A stretch of DNA of 7,202 nucleotides, from the NCBI GenBank assembly GCA_002377245.1, contig DFPL01000008.1:1-7202 (forward strand). Direction: 5' to 3'. The notes beneath the pieces are model-generated. The model did not search any database. It was not told where the DNA came from and worked only from the letters and a program-made list of their open reading frames with translations. The translations under genes were made by a program, and so were the position numbers. This DNA comes from Enterobacteriaceae bacterium UBA3516. GTDB lineage: Bacteria > Pseudomonadota > Gammaproteobacteria > Enterobacterales > Enterobacteriaceae. Each line of letters starts with the position of its first letter. Within the stretch, counting starts at the first letter, position 1. Positions 1 through 5,183 of this stretch are shown piece by piece.

Positions 1-288
1 CCTGAAACCATCTCGCCCTGACGCCCGTCTTTTCATTTCGCATTACCGACACACGAAAAAATAACGTTCCTGATAATACGCAGGCATATAACCACGCCAT
101 TAAATTATCGGATGGCCGCTCCCGCCTGATCCGACTTTTACGCGATATGAGACTTTCCGGAAGTGTACCATGCACACGAAATAATCATATCGCCCCGTGT
201 CAGGTCTGGGCGGCGGGTCACGGGACAGGGGAGAAACACAATATATGGCGTGGCGGGGTGATAAGGGATGCCTGTATGTGGTGTTTTT

Positions 289-313
289 GCCCCGCCGCGT
301 GCGGGGGCGTTTT
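289..313 (+). terminator. Rho-independent terminator-like hairpin
   Basis: A GC-rich stem pairs 289-295 with 301-308 (seven base pairs, one bulged G at 303) around the loop CGCGT. One G and then four T residues (310-313) follow on the plus strand. This is the form of an intrinsic terminator for transcription entering from the left edge. The T-run is short, and another T-run precedes the stem, so the call is moderate. It would insulate the repeat array and vagC from upstream transcription. Confidence 0.45.
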
Positions 314-317
314 CTGA

Positions 318-350
318 AGATCCGGGACTATCACTTTCGGATCTGCGCGG
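318..350. repeat. Palindromic repeat, copy A, left of toxin block
   Basis: AGATCCG (318-324) and CGGATCT (338-344) form a perfect 7-bp inverted repeat with a 13-base spacer, followed by GCGCGG. A near-identical element in the same orientation lies at 2015-2048. The right arm, TTTCGGATCTGCGCG, is the same in both copies. The two copies bracket the vagCD and RES genes. It could be a recombination or protein-binding site, or a hairpin in RNA; the sequence does not decide. Confidence 0.5.
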
Positions 351-360
351 AAAAGAGAGA

Positions 361-496
361 CACCCGTATAGGCTGAACATATCCATATGTAAGGCATCTG
401 CATAGGTAAGACATACGCATATACTTACCATCTGCATATCCAGACCATATACATATGCACTACATCTGCCTATACTGAACATATGCACGCATCCGG
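361..496. repeat. Four degenerate 34-bp tandem repeats upstream of vagC
   Basis: The motif CATCTGC begins at 395, 429 and 463, exactly 34 bases apart, and a weaker fourth unit (CACCCGTATAGG) begins at 361. Counted by eye, neighbouring units 2/3 and 3/4, and the outer pair 1/4, each agree at about 21 of 34 positions without gaps. The third and fourth units both carry ACATATGCAC (451-460 and 479-488), and the outer units share CTGAACATAT (373-382 and 475-484). GTATAGGC (366-373) and GCCTATAC (468-475) are perfect inverted copies at the two ends. The array stops about 58 bases before the vagC start, the right place for operators bound by the VagC/VagD complex, but iterons or a centromere-like site are also possible. 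Confidence 0.55.
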
Positions 497-554
497 TGCA
501 ATAAACACCATTCCAGATATGCGCCACATATCCGCACTTACCCGGGAGAGAATC

Positions 555-785
555 ATGAGAACCGTATCCATTTTTAAAAACGGCAACAACCGCGCCATCC
601 GTCTGCCCCGCGATCTGGATTTTGAGGGAGTGAGTGAGCTGGAGATCGTCCGGGAAGGGGACAGCATCATCCTGCGCCCCGTCCGGCCGAGCTGGGGCTC
701 GTTCGCACAGCTGGAAAAAGCAGATCCGGATTTTATGGCGGAGCGCGAGGACATTGTCACCGACGAAGGACGCTTTGATTTATGA
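555..785 (+). CDS. vagC: VagC antitoxin (AbrB/MazE-fold, VapB-type)
   Basis: This 76-aa protein is the antitoxin of the VagC/VagD (VapBC-type) addiction module first known from virulence plasmids. The N-terminal part (about residues 1-45, with FKNGNNRAIRLPRD and LEIVREGDSIILRP) is the swapped-hairpin AbrB/SpoVT/MazE DNA-binding fold. The acidic C-terminal tail (about 50-76, ending EGRFDL) is the expected toxin-binding segment. I chose ATG 555 over the upstream ATG at 483 because GGGAG (544-548) sits six bases before it and because it gives the family length. The gene overlaps vagD by four bases (ATGA), so the two are translationally coupled. Antitoxins of this type repress their own promoter with the toxin, and the 34-bp repeats just upstream are candidate operators. 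I recognise the sequence well. Confidence 0.95.
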   Translation: MRTVSIFKNGNNRAIRLPRDLDFEGVSELEIVREGDSIILRPVRPSWGSFAQLEKADPDFMAEREDIVTDEGRFDL

Positions 786-1198
786 AGAAGACCTATATGC
801 TCGATACCTGTATCTGCTCGTTCATCATGCGCGAGCAGCCGGAAGCCGTCCTTAAGCGCCTGGCGCAGGCAGTTCTGCGCGGCGAGCGTATCGTGGTCTC
901 GGCCATCACCTACTCCGAGATACGCTTTGGCGCCACCGGCCCGAAGGCCTCGCCGCGTCACATTGAACTGGTTGACGCCTTCTGTGCCCGCCTCGATGCA
1001 ATCCTGCCCTGGGACCGCGCCGCGGTGGACGCCACCACGGACGTTAAGGTAGCGCTACGCCTCGCCGGCACGTCGATCGGGCCGAACGACACGGCGATCG
1101 CCGGGCATGCCATTGCCGCCGGTGCCGTTCTGGTGACCAATAATGTTAGGGAGTTTGAGCGGGTGCCGGGCCTGGTGCTGGAAGACTGGGTTAAATAG
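782..1198 (+). CDS. vagD: VagD toxin (PIN-domain ribonuclease, VapC-type)
   Basis: This 138-aa PIN-domain endoribonuclease is the toxin paired with VagC. Enterobacterial VapC relatives cut initiator tRNA(fMet) in the anticodon loop and so stop translation; that target is inferred here from the family. The acidic metal-binding residues are visible: Asp8 in MLDTCICS, Glu46 in ITYSEIRFG and Asp103 in GPNDTAIAGHA. The C-terminal signature VTNNVREFERVPGLVLEDW (about 118-136) is typical of VapC. Length is normal, so the toxin looks intact and probably active. The ATG overlaps the vagC stop, which keeps the antitoxin made first and in excess. No clear terminator follows. The next gene, at 1311, converges from the other strand. 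Confidence 0.95.
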   Translation: MKKTYMLDTCICSFIMREQPEAVLKRLAQAVLRGERIVVSAITYSEIRFGATGPKASPRHIELVDAFCARLDAILPWDRAAVDATTDVKVALRLAGTSIGPNDTAIAGHAIAAGAVLVTNNVREFERVPGLVLEDWVK

Positions 1199-1221
1199 AC
1201 AGGCAGTATTTAAAGGTAATA

Positions 1222-1251
1222 AATGTCCGCTTTGTGCCAGAAGAAGACATA
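1222..1251. repeat. Imperfect inverted repeat, AATGTCCGCT type, copy 1
   Basis: AATGTCCGCT (1222-1231), a 10-base loop and AGAAGACATA (1242-1251) form an imperfect hairpin with about seven of ten pairs. The left arm and the 10-10-10 layout match the element at 1910-1939. It lies between the convergent vagD and RES genes. The two copies flank the RES gene, as residual ends of a small insertion might. Confidence 0.4.
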
Positions 1252-1310
1252 GGAGTTACATACCCTCTGTACCTACACTTAATCTTTGCAAGGATGCCAA
1301 TCTCATTTGT

Positions 1311-1793
1311 TCATTCAAGAATATATGCATGAGATGTACTGTTCTGATTCCAGGAAAAAAGAACTAAATGCCAAAGACCCGGTGCTTTTCGGGAAGGGTC
1401 TATTAAACCATTTATACCAAGTGACTCGAGGCGATTACGCAATTTCCAAGACTTGGGAATGCCGCCCTCATGCACAATTTCCTGCCATGGCGCAATGGCA
1501 TCATTAAGATCAATATCTGCCGCCAGTAATGCCTCTGCATTTCTTAAATCAAAAATTTTCTCAGTGATAACCCTTACTTTGACTATTTCAAGGTTGGCAC
1601 TCCTACTGCCACTGTGGGATTTCATTGCTGCTTCTACGCCTTCCGGCGATGAACTGAGGTACAGCGTGGGTTGATTACTGTCTGAGTAACGGCCCGGCGC
1701 CCTGGACCCCGATAAAGAAAAGTTCCGATAAGCAGGATCTATCGCCCGATAAAAAATTCCATCGATATCTGTTAAATAATCGGCCCGGACCAT
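1311..1793 (-). CDS. RES-domain toxin-like protein (NAD+-degrading family)
   Basis: This 160-aa protein carries the RES domain named for conserved Arg, Glu and Ser. RES toxins of Res-Xre modules degrade NAD+ by hydrolysis or phosphorolysis. Visible family features are FYRAIDPAYRNFSLSGSRAPG (start of domain), GRYS with Arg35, PTLYLSSSPEGVEAAM (about 42-57), APWQEIVHEGGIPKSW (about 101-116) and INGLIDPSRKAPGLWHLVLF, which supplies Ser134. Against canonical RES toxins the catalytic Glu would fall near residue 56, which is Ala here, with Glu51 and Glu54 close by; activity is therefore uncertain. The start is firm: GAGGAG (1798-1803) lies just before ATG on the minus strand. The usual Xre antitoxin gene is absent upstream, and only a 38-codon ORF lies there. 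It converges on vagD. Confidence 0.8.
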   Translation of the reverse strand: MVRADYLTDIDGIFYRAIDPAYRNFSLSGSRAPGRYSDSNQPTLYLSSSPEGVEAAMKSHSGSRSANLEIVKVRVITEKIFDLRNAEALLAADIDLNDAIAPWQEIVHEGGIPKSWKLRNRLESLGINGLIDPSRKAPGLWHLVLFSWNQNSTSHAYILE

Positions 1794-1821
1794 ATATCTC
1801 CTCAGTTATCTTCAAAAAAAT

Positions 1822-1938
1822 TTACCATCTCAATAGCGAGTCACACGTCTGTTTTGCCTGCCAGCCCTGAATGCGATCGTTAATATAGACGAGACTATCG
1901 TAAGGTGAGAATGTCCGCTTTTCGCTCATAGCAGACAT
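1822..1938 (-). CDS. Possible 38-aa ORF directly upstream of the RES gene
   Basis: This ORF starts at ATG 1938 on the minus strand and ends with TAA at 1822-1824. It lies 28 bases before the RES start and on the same strand. It reads MSAMSEKRTFSPYDS and ends DSLLRW; an internal ATG at 1929 would give 35 aa. The opening (SEKRTFSPYD) recalls the start of small helix-turn-helix addiction-module antidote proteins, but the rest does not follow that family. It could therefore be the stump of an antitoxin, a tiny real partner of the RES protein, or chance. Its 5' end overlaps the inverted repeat at 1910-1939, and no strong ribosome binding site is visible. Treat it as a hypothesis. Confidence 0.3.
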   Translation of the reverse strand: MSAMSEKRTFSPYDSLVYINDRIQGWQAKQTCDSLLRW

Positions 1939-1939
1939 T
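1910..1939. repeat. Inverted repeat, AATGTCCGCT type, copy 2
   Basis: AATGTCCGCT (1910-1919), a 10-base loop and AGCAGACATT (1930-1939) pair at nine of ten positions. The arm and spacing match copy 1 at 1222-1251, in the same orientation. From memory, similar TGTCCGCTTT...GACATT elements are scattered between enterobacterial genes, but I cannot check this here. The element covers the start of the 38-codon ORF. Confidence 0.45.
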
Positions 1940-2014
1940 CCGTTCCCACCTGCCTTTTGCCTTCAACTCCTTCCTGCCGTTGCTACTTCCCCCTCTCACA
2001 CGATTAGCCAACCC

Positions 2015-2048
2015 AGATCCGACTTTGCCGGTTTTCGGATCTGCGCGA
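2015..2048. repeat. Palindromic repeat, copy B, right of toxin block
   Basis: AGATCCG (2015-2021) and CGGATCT (2036-2042) form a perfect 7-bp inverted repeat with a 14-base spacer, followed by GCGCGA. This repeats copy A at 318-350 in direct orientation, with 15 identical bases in the right arm. A partial third match, GATCCGACTTT, occurs at 128-138. Copy B lies where the toxin block gives way to the AT-rich zone. Confidence 0.5.
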
Positions 2049-2061
2049 CGGGAAACCGGTG

Positions 2062-2180
2062 AATGATATGATTTTATGATGAATACAATAAAATCATATT
2101 TGATGTGATATATGTCATTTTAAAATTAATCATATCTAATATGATAATTAACATATTACAATTAAATCACATGAAGTATG
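2062..2180. promoter_or_regulatory. AT-rich zone with nested ATATGAT/ATCATAT inverted repeats
   Basis: This is the most AT-rich stretch of the window, directly upstream of the 2221 operon. ATATGATTTTAT (2066-2077) and ATAAAATCATAT (2088-2099) form a perfect 12-bp inverted repeat with a 10-base spacer. ATCATAT (2129-2135) and ATATGAT (2139-2145) form a second with a 3-base spacer. The heptamer ATATGAT thus occurs twice in each orientation within 80 bases. Such an array fits an operator for an autoregulated operon or a centromere-like plasmid partition site. A promoter must lie here; TTGATG (2100-2105) with TAAAAT (2121-2126) is one candidate, although its spacing is short. The 216-aa winged-helix-like product of the operon is a natural candidate binder. 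Confidence 0.5.
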
Positions 2181-2220
2181 ATGTTAACCGGATGCATCAT
2201 TATCAGACGGAGCGCGCAGG

Positions 2221-2481
2221 ATGGTGAATGAACTGAACTTTTCCCTCAGCTATGAACAGCTGACCCGAGTCGCGGAAGAACATATCCGTAAATGCGAGTT
2301 GGACAGCCATGGCGCTAAATACATCAGTGAATCGGCTAAGGCCGGCGCCGTTCTGGTCTTCTGGTATGAACTGGCCATTCATGGTGTGCCACTGAAGAAT
2401 TACGAACACACCAAAGCCCTCATTGACGCTGATCATCAGCGCCTCAGAAAACTCATCTGGCCGAAGGCTGACAAGCAATGA
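2221..2481 (+). CDS. Hypothetical 86-aa protein, first gene of a three-gene operon
   Basis: I do not recognise this protein. It is mainly helical and soluble, with no signal peptide or clear membrane segment; GAVLVFWYELAIHGV (about 42-56) is the one hydrophobic patch. The C-terminus is basic (RLRKLIWPKADKQ). ATG 2221 is supported by GGAG (2209-2212) eight bases upstream. The stop overlaps the start of the next gene by four bases (ATGA), so expression of the two is coupled. The AT-rich inverted-repeat zone immediately upstream suggests that the operon is regulated by a DNA-binding protein, perhaps one of its own products. The context suggests a plasmid maintenance or regulatory role, but nothing in the protein proves that. 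Confidence 0.7.
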   Translation: MVNELNFSLSYEQLTRVAEEHIRKCELDSHGAKYISESAKAGAVLVFWYELAIHGVPLKNYEHTKALIDADHQRLRKLIWPKADKQ

Positions 2482-3128
2482 CTCAGGCCCGCCGTCCGTC
2501 ACCGCTGCAGAGAAGGATACTGATTGTGCTGGCCGCCCTCGATGCGAAGCGTCCGGGACCGGTGGCCACCCGGGATATTGAACGCCTGCTGGCGCAGGGC
2601 GGTGAGGACGCGGTATACGGCAACAACCTGCGGGCCTCCTGCCGGCGCATGGAGCAGGCGGGCTGGCTGCGGACCCTGCGGGCGCCGAACCTGCAGCTGG
2701 CCGTCGAGCTGACTCTGCCAGGGCGCGAACTGGCGCTGCCTTTGCTGGCTGACGAACAGGCGCGTGTGCGGGCAGAGAAGCGCGCCGGCGAGGTCCGGGT
2801 ACTGCCCCTGGTGACGTATATTCCGGAAGGCAGACCGGGACCCGCCGGTGATGACACTGAAATCCGTCTTGATGGCGTCGCGCACACTGCCTGTCGGGGC
2901 GATTTTGTGATACGCCTCGACGGAACCACCTGCCTGCAGCTGTGGAGCACCGGCGGCAGGGTGACCAGGCTGGAAGGCGATCCCCTGCAGGTTGCTGAAT
3001 GGCTGCAGGCCTGCCATGACGCCGGTATTGCTGTCGGGGTGCAGGTCAATGAAAGTCAGGTGCCGGTAGAGGGGGAGGTGCTTCCTCTGGCTCGCGCCGG
3101 CTCAGGTAAGGAAAAGGGAACACCATGA
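2478..3128 (+). CDS. Hypothetical 216-aa protein with winged-helix-like N-terminus
   Basis: I do not recognise a named family. The N-terminus resembles a winged-helix DNA-binding domain: helix about 10-21 (LQRRILIVLAAL), helix about 29-40 (VATRDIERLLAQ), a recognition-like helix about 49-64 (NNLRASCRRMEQAGWL), then a strand and turn about 66-82. After a charged linker (about 92-107) comes a beta-rich region (about 108-165), where GDFVIRLDGTTCLQLW recalls small ligand- or partner-binding sandwiches, and then a helix with AEWLQACHDAGI. The gene is strongly GC-rich, unlike the AT-rich DNA on both sides of the operon. It overlaps its neighbours at both ends by ATGA. The inferred role is a regulator or centromere-binding protein acting on the repeats at 2062-2180. 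A chance resemblance in the N-terminus is possible. Confidence 0.75.
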   Translation: MTQARRPSPLQRRILIVLAALDAKRPGPVATRDIERLLAQGGEDAVYGNNLRASCRRMEQAGWLRTLRAPNLQLAVELTLPGRELALPLLADEQARVRAEKRAGEVRVLPLVTYIPEGRPGPAGDDTEIRLDGVAHTACRGDFVIRLDGTTCLQLWSTGGRVTRLEGDPLQVAEWLQACHDAGIAVGVQVNESQVPVEGEVLPLARAGSGKEKGTP

Positions 3129-3388
3129 ACAATGAAATCAGACAGCGTATACATGCCTTCCGCAATGCCCTGGTGCTCGCGGCCGACACGCGCTCCCACG
3201 AGAGTTAGAACACAACTGCAATGCGCTCAACTCTGCAGGGTCTTATTGATGGCGTCAGCCAGCTTCAGGAATCTGGTCACGTGGTACTGGTGACCTCAGC
3301 CATACTGCCCATTGAAAAAGCACGACGGGGCGAAGGGCCAAACAAGGATCTTGTTGAAGCTCTTTTTCATTCCCTGAAAGAAAAATGA
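3125..3388 (+). pseudogene. Third operon gene, interrupted by an in-frame TAG
   Basis: Translation starts at ATG 3125, inside the stop of the preceding gene (ATGA overlap), with GGGA at 3116-3119 as ribosome binding site. It gives 27 residues (MNNEIRQRIHAFRNALVLAA...) and stops at TAG 3206-3208. The same frame then continues without a break to TGA 3386-3388, with an ATG at 3221 that would give a 55-aa piece (MRSTLQGLIDGVSQLQESGH...). Read through, the protein is 87 codons, soluble and helical. The single TAG in one continuous frame of protein-like sequence suggests a recent nonsense mutation. Suppression or restart at 3221 is possible. I do not recognise the family. Confidence 0.6.
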
Positions 3389-3538
3389 TGTAGCTACGAA
3401 TTTAATTTCTGGGAGGGGCGAGGTAAAGAGCTTACGAAATTGATTGGCTCCCCTCACTCCTGAATAAATGGGGTAATAAAATGAACCACAGGAATATTAA
3501 CTATAGAAAATAAAGAACCACGTACTGTACACCGTCAT

Positions 3539-3868
3539 GTGGATTCATTTCTTGATGCCATTCTGAATGATTATAAAGAAGGTCATCTCAGCCACAAACA
3601 GACAAAGGATGCGCTCTCTTTCCTTTTTTACCAGACAGAAAACCAGAATGCCGATGAAGTTATTGACTGGCTTAAACAAGGTCGCAAATATGCACGTCAT
3701 GAGTCTGTATTTGATAAGGCGATTGCACTGGCTCAGAGCTATGCACCCCCAGTGTCATTCAGTAAGTCCAGGGATGATTTTTTCGAAAGGACTAAATCAA
3801 CGTTTTCTGTACTGATAAAAAGCATTGTTAAAAACGACATCGGTACTTTTTATCATCATATTCTATAA
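3539..3868 (+). CDS. Hypothetical protein, 5' end probably frameshifted
   Basis: The open frame gives a 109-aa, mainly helical soluble protein (DSFLDAILNDYKEG, then SHKQTKDALSFLFYQ, then FDKAIALAQSYAPP). I do not recognise it. The start at 3539 is GTG with no ribosome binding site before it. The frame stays open upstream to 3485, reading TTGILTIENKEPRTVHRH, which looks like genuine protein. An ATG at 3481 has a GGGG ribosome-binding-like run just before it, but is one base out of register (ATGAACC where ATGACC would join the frames) and stops after ten codons. Removing one A would give a 128-aa protein starting MTTGIL. The gene is thus probably disabled, or uses the weak GTG. It is AT-rich like its flanks. 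Confidence 0.6.
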   Translation: MDSFLDAILNDYKEGHLSHKQTKDALSFLFYQTENQNADEVIDWLKQGRKYARHESVFDKAIALAQSYAPPVSFSKSRDDFFERTKSTFSVLIKSIVKNDIGTFYHHIL

Positions 3869-4117
3869 ACAAAAAGGATCGCATGCAGTAAACCATAGTG
3901 AAACGGAACAGGCTTAAAATAAGCACCTGTTATCACTGATGATAATCCGGTAAAGGCAAAAAAATATAAACAGCGTATGAAACCTTCAAAAATTTGCATA
4001 GATCACTTTAAAGATATTTAAACTTTTTGAGTAATTAAAAAATTATTTAAATGTTAGAATTTTGCACTAAAGAATTTAAGTTTTCTGCCGTTTTTAATAT
4101 AATTAACGGAGATGCAA
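3869..4117. promoter_or_regulatory. AT-rich intergenic region with candidate promoter
   Basis: No gene is supported in these roughly 250 bases. A weak hairpin joins AACAGG (3907-3912) to CCTGTT (3926-3931), with CTT/AAG pairing inside, but no T-run follows. The second half is very AT-rich. TATAAT (4098-4103) is a perfect -10 hexamer, with a poor -35 (TTTAAG, 4075-4080) at 17 bases; TAGAAT (4055-4060) is another -10-like hexamer. Either could serve the ORF that starts at 4118. Confidence 0.35.
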
Positions 4118-4373
4118 ATGAACAGTTTTTACCATTTTAAAACCGCGCTACATCTGAAACAAAAAAATAAAGCCATGCTGATTTTACGGGATAAGAATGA
4201 AAGTATTGCCCGTAAGATTATGGAAAAAGCAAAAATTCAGGTTCCTGATTATAAAGGACGCCTGTTCTGGCAATGGACCCAGAATTTTATTTTCAGGGCC
4301 TGCACGCTGAGTGAGGAAAATAATGCCAGTCTGGATTTCAGGGAAAATAACATCAGAAAAGAAACTGCTGTCA
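4118..4373 (+). pseudogene. 5' part of an unknown gene running out of frame into traX
   Basis: ATG 4118 follows CGGAG (4107-4111) at six bases, so initiation is well supported. The frame encodes a basic, AT-rich, protein-like stretch, MNSFYHFKTALHLKQKNKAM, then ARKIMEKAKIQVPDYKGRLF and WQWTQNFIFRACTLSEE. It then meets the GC-rich traX coding region near 4373 with no stop, staying open to 5191 as an out-of-frame shadow of traX. The end given is where protein-like character fades, not a stop codon. Stops in the two other frames (TGA 4308-4310 and 4312-4314) lie just before the traX start, so a one-base indel in an upstream gene, or a recombination joint, would explain the picture. I do not recognise the protein. 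Confidence 0.4.
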
Positions 4374-5087
4374 CTCAGCCCCGGAGCGATCGATATGGTG
4401 AAGGTCATCGCGCTGGCAGCGATGATTATCGACCACATCAATACCATACTGATGCCGGTCCCCCGTCCGGAGTTGTATGCACTGGGGAGAGCGGCGTTCC
4501 CGCTGTTCACCCTGGTCTGGGCCATGCATGTCACCCGTGCACCCCGGCGGCTGCAGTACAGGGCAAACCGGCTCTGGATATGGGCAATGGCGACACAACC
4601 GGTATTCACTCTGACGTTTCAGGGTCACATTCCCTGGTATGCACTGAATATCCTGTTCGTGTTCGCCAGTGCCACACAGGTGCTGGCGTGGCAGCACCGG
4701 GCAGGTCAGAGAGGCATGCTCGCCGGAGCAGTGCTCATGATCCTGATGGCGTGGCCACTGATGCCGGCGAGTTACGGCGTGCCGGGTCTTGTACTGGCAT
4801 TGTCACTGGCCATCTGGCTCTCAGATCCTCCTGTCGCCGGCAGAGAGCGCCTGGGATATATCCCGCTGTTCTCCCTGCTGCTGCTCAACGGCGCTCCCCA
4901 TTTGCTGGACAACACGCTCCCGGCGCTGGCTTTTGCCATCATTCCGACGCTGTTGCTTCCTCCTGTGGCCGTCAGGCTGGCCATGCTGGTCTGCCCCTCA
5001 GAGGCTCCCCGGTTCATGCCCGGCACGTTCTTCTGGCTGGCCTATCCCGGACACCTGGCGTTGCTGTTGCTCATTCACACACTGTAA
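4323..5087 (+). CDS. traX: TraX family pilin acetylase
   Basis: TraX of F-like plasmids is an inner-membrane protein that acetylates the N-terminus of the pilin. This copy has 254 aa, close to the 248 aa of F TraX. Family landmarks are LSPGAIDMVKVIALAAMIID (from residue 18) continuing HIN, then GRAAFPLFTLVWAMHVTR (about 55-72), NRLWIWAMATQP (about 82-93), WYALNILFVFASATQVLAW (about 105-123), ASYGVPGL (about 149-156) and a tail with PRFMPGTFFWLAYPGHLALL. Seven or so hydrophobic segments fit a polytopic membrane protein. ATG 4323 has GAGG (4313-4316) six bases upstream; a GTG at 4311 is less likely. The first dozen residues are encoded in AT-rich DNA unlike the rest, so the start may have been acquired. 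No other tra gene is visible in the window. Confidence 0.85.
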   Translation: MPVWISGKITSEKKLLSLSPGAIDMVKVIALAAMIIDHINTILMPVPRPELYALGRAAFPLFTLVWAMHVTRAPRRLQYRANRLWIWAMATQPVFTLTFQGHIPWYALNILFVFASATQVLAWQHRAGQRGMLAGAVLMILMAWPLMPASYGVPGLVLALSLAIWLSDPPVAGRERLGYIPLFSLLLLNGAPHLLDNTLPALAFAIIPTLLLPPVAVRLAMLVCPSEAPRFMPGTFFWLAYPGHLALLLLIHTL

Positions 5088-5183
5088 TAACCGCATGTGA
5101 TACTGGCCAGCTACCCGCCGTGCATTATCCCGATCATCCTTCTGCAGGACCGGCACAGCCGGAACGGCTTCAGGGAGTTGACC

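Larger units (their letters stand above)
1..554. other. Gene-free left flank
   Basis: I find no convincing gene here. Frame 2 on the plus strand opens at the window edge and ends at a TAA at 62-64 after about 20 codons (ending in ISHYRHTKK), which could be the tail of a gene outside the window but cannot be confirmed. A 129-codon minus-strand reading frame covers 138-527, but it crosses the terminator and repeat array below, is rich in Cys, Met and Tyr, and resembles no protein I know. What the stretch does hold is a terminator-like hairpin (289-313), a palindromic repeat (318-350), a 34-bp repeat array (361-496), and a 6-bp inverted repeat TCGGAT/ATCCGA (108-113 and 129-134). Confidence 0.6.

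Noticed and set aside
138..527. 129-codon minus-strand ORF
   Set aside because: It spans the terminator hairpin and the repeat array, has an odd composition rich in Cys, Met and Tyr, and resembles no known protein.
483..554. Upstream extension of vagC from ATG 483
   Set aside because: There is no ribosome binding site at 483, and the VagC family begins at MRTVSIFKNG; ATG 555 has GGGAG at the right distance.
2483..3049. Long minus-strand ORFs opposite the 216-aa gene
   Set aside because: They are typical antisense shadows of a GC-rich gene; the plus-strand frame has ATGA coupling at both ends.
3415..3465. Inverted GAGGGG/CCCCTC pair after the third operon gene
   Set aside because: The loop is about 30 bases and no T-run follows, so a terminator call is not justified.
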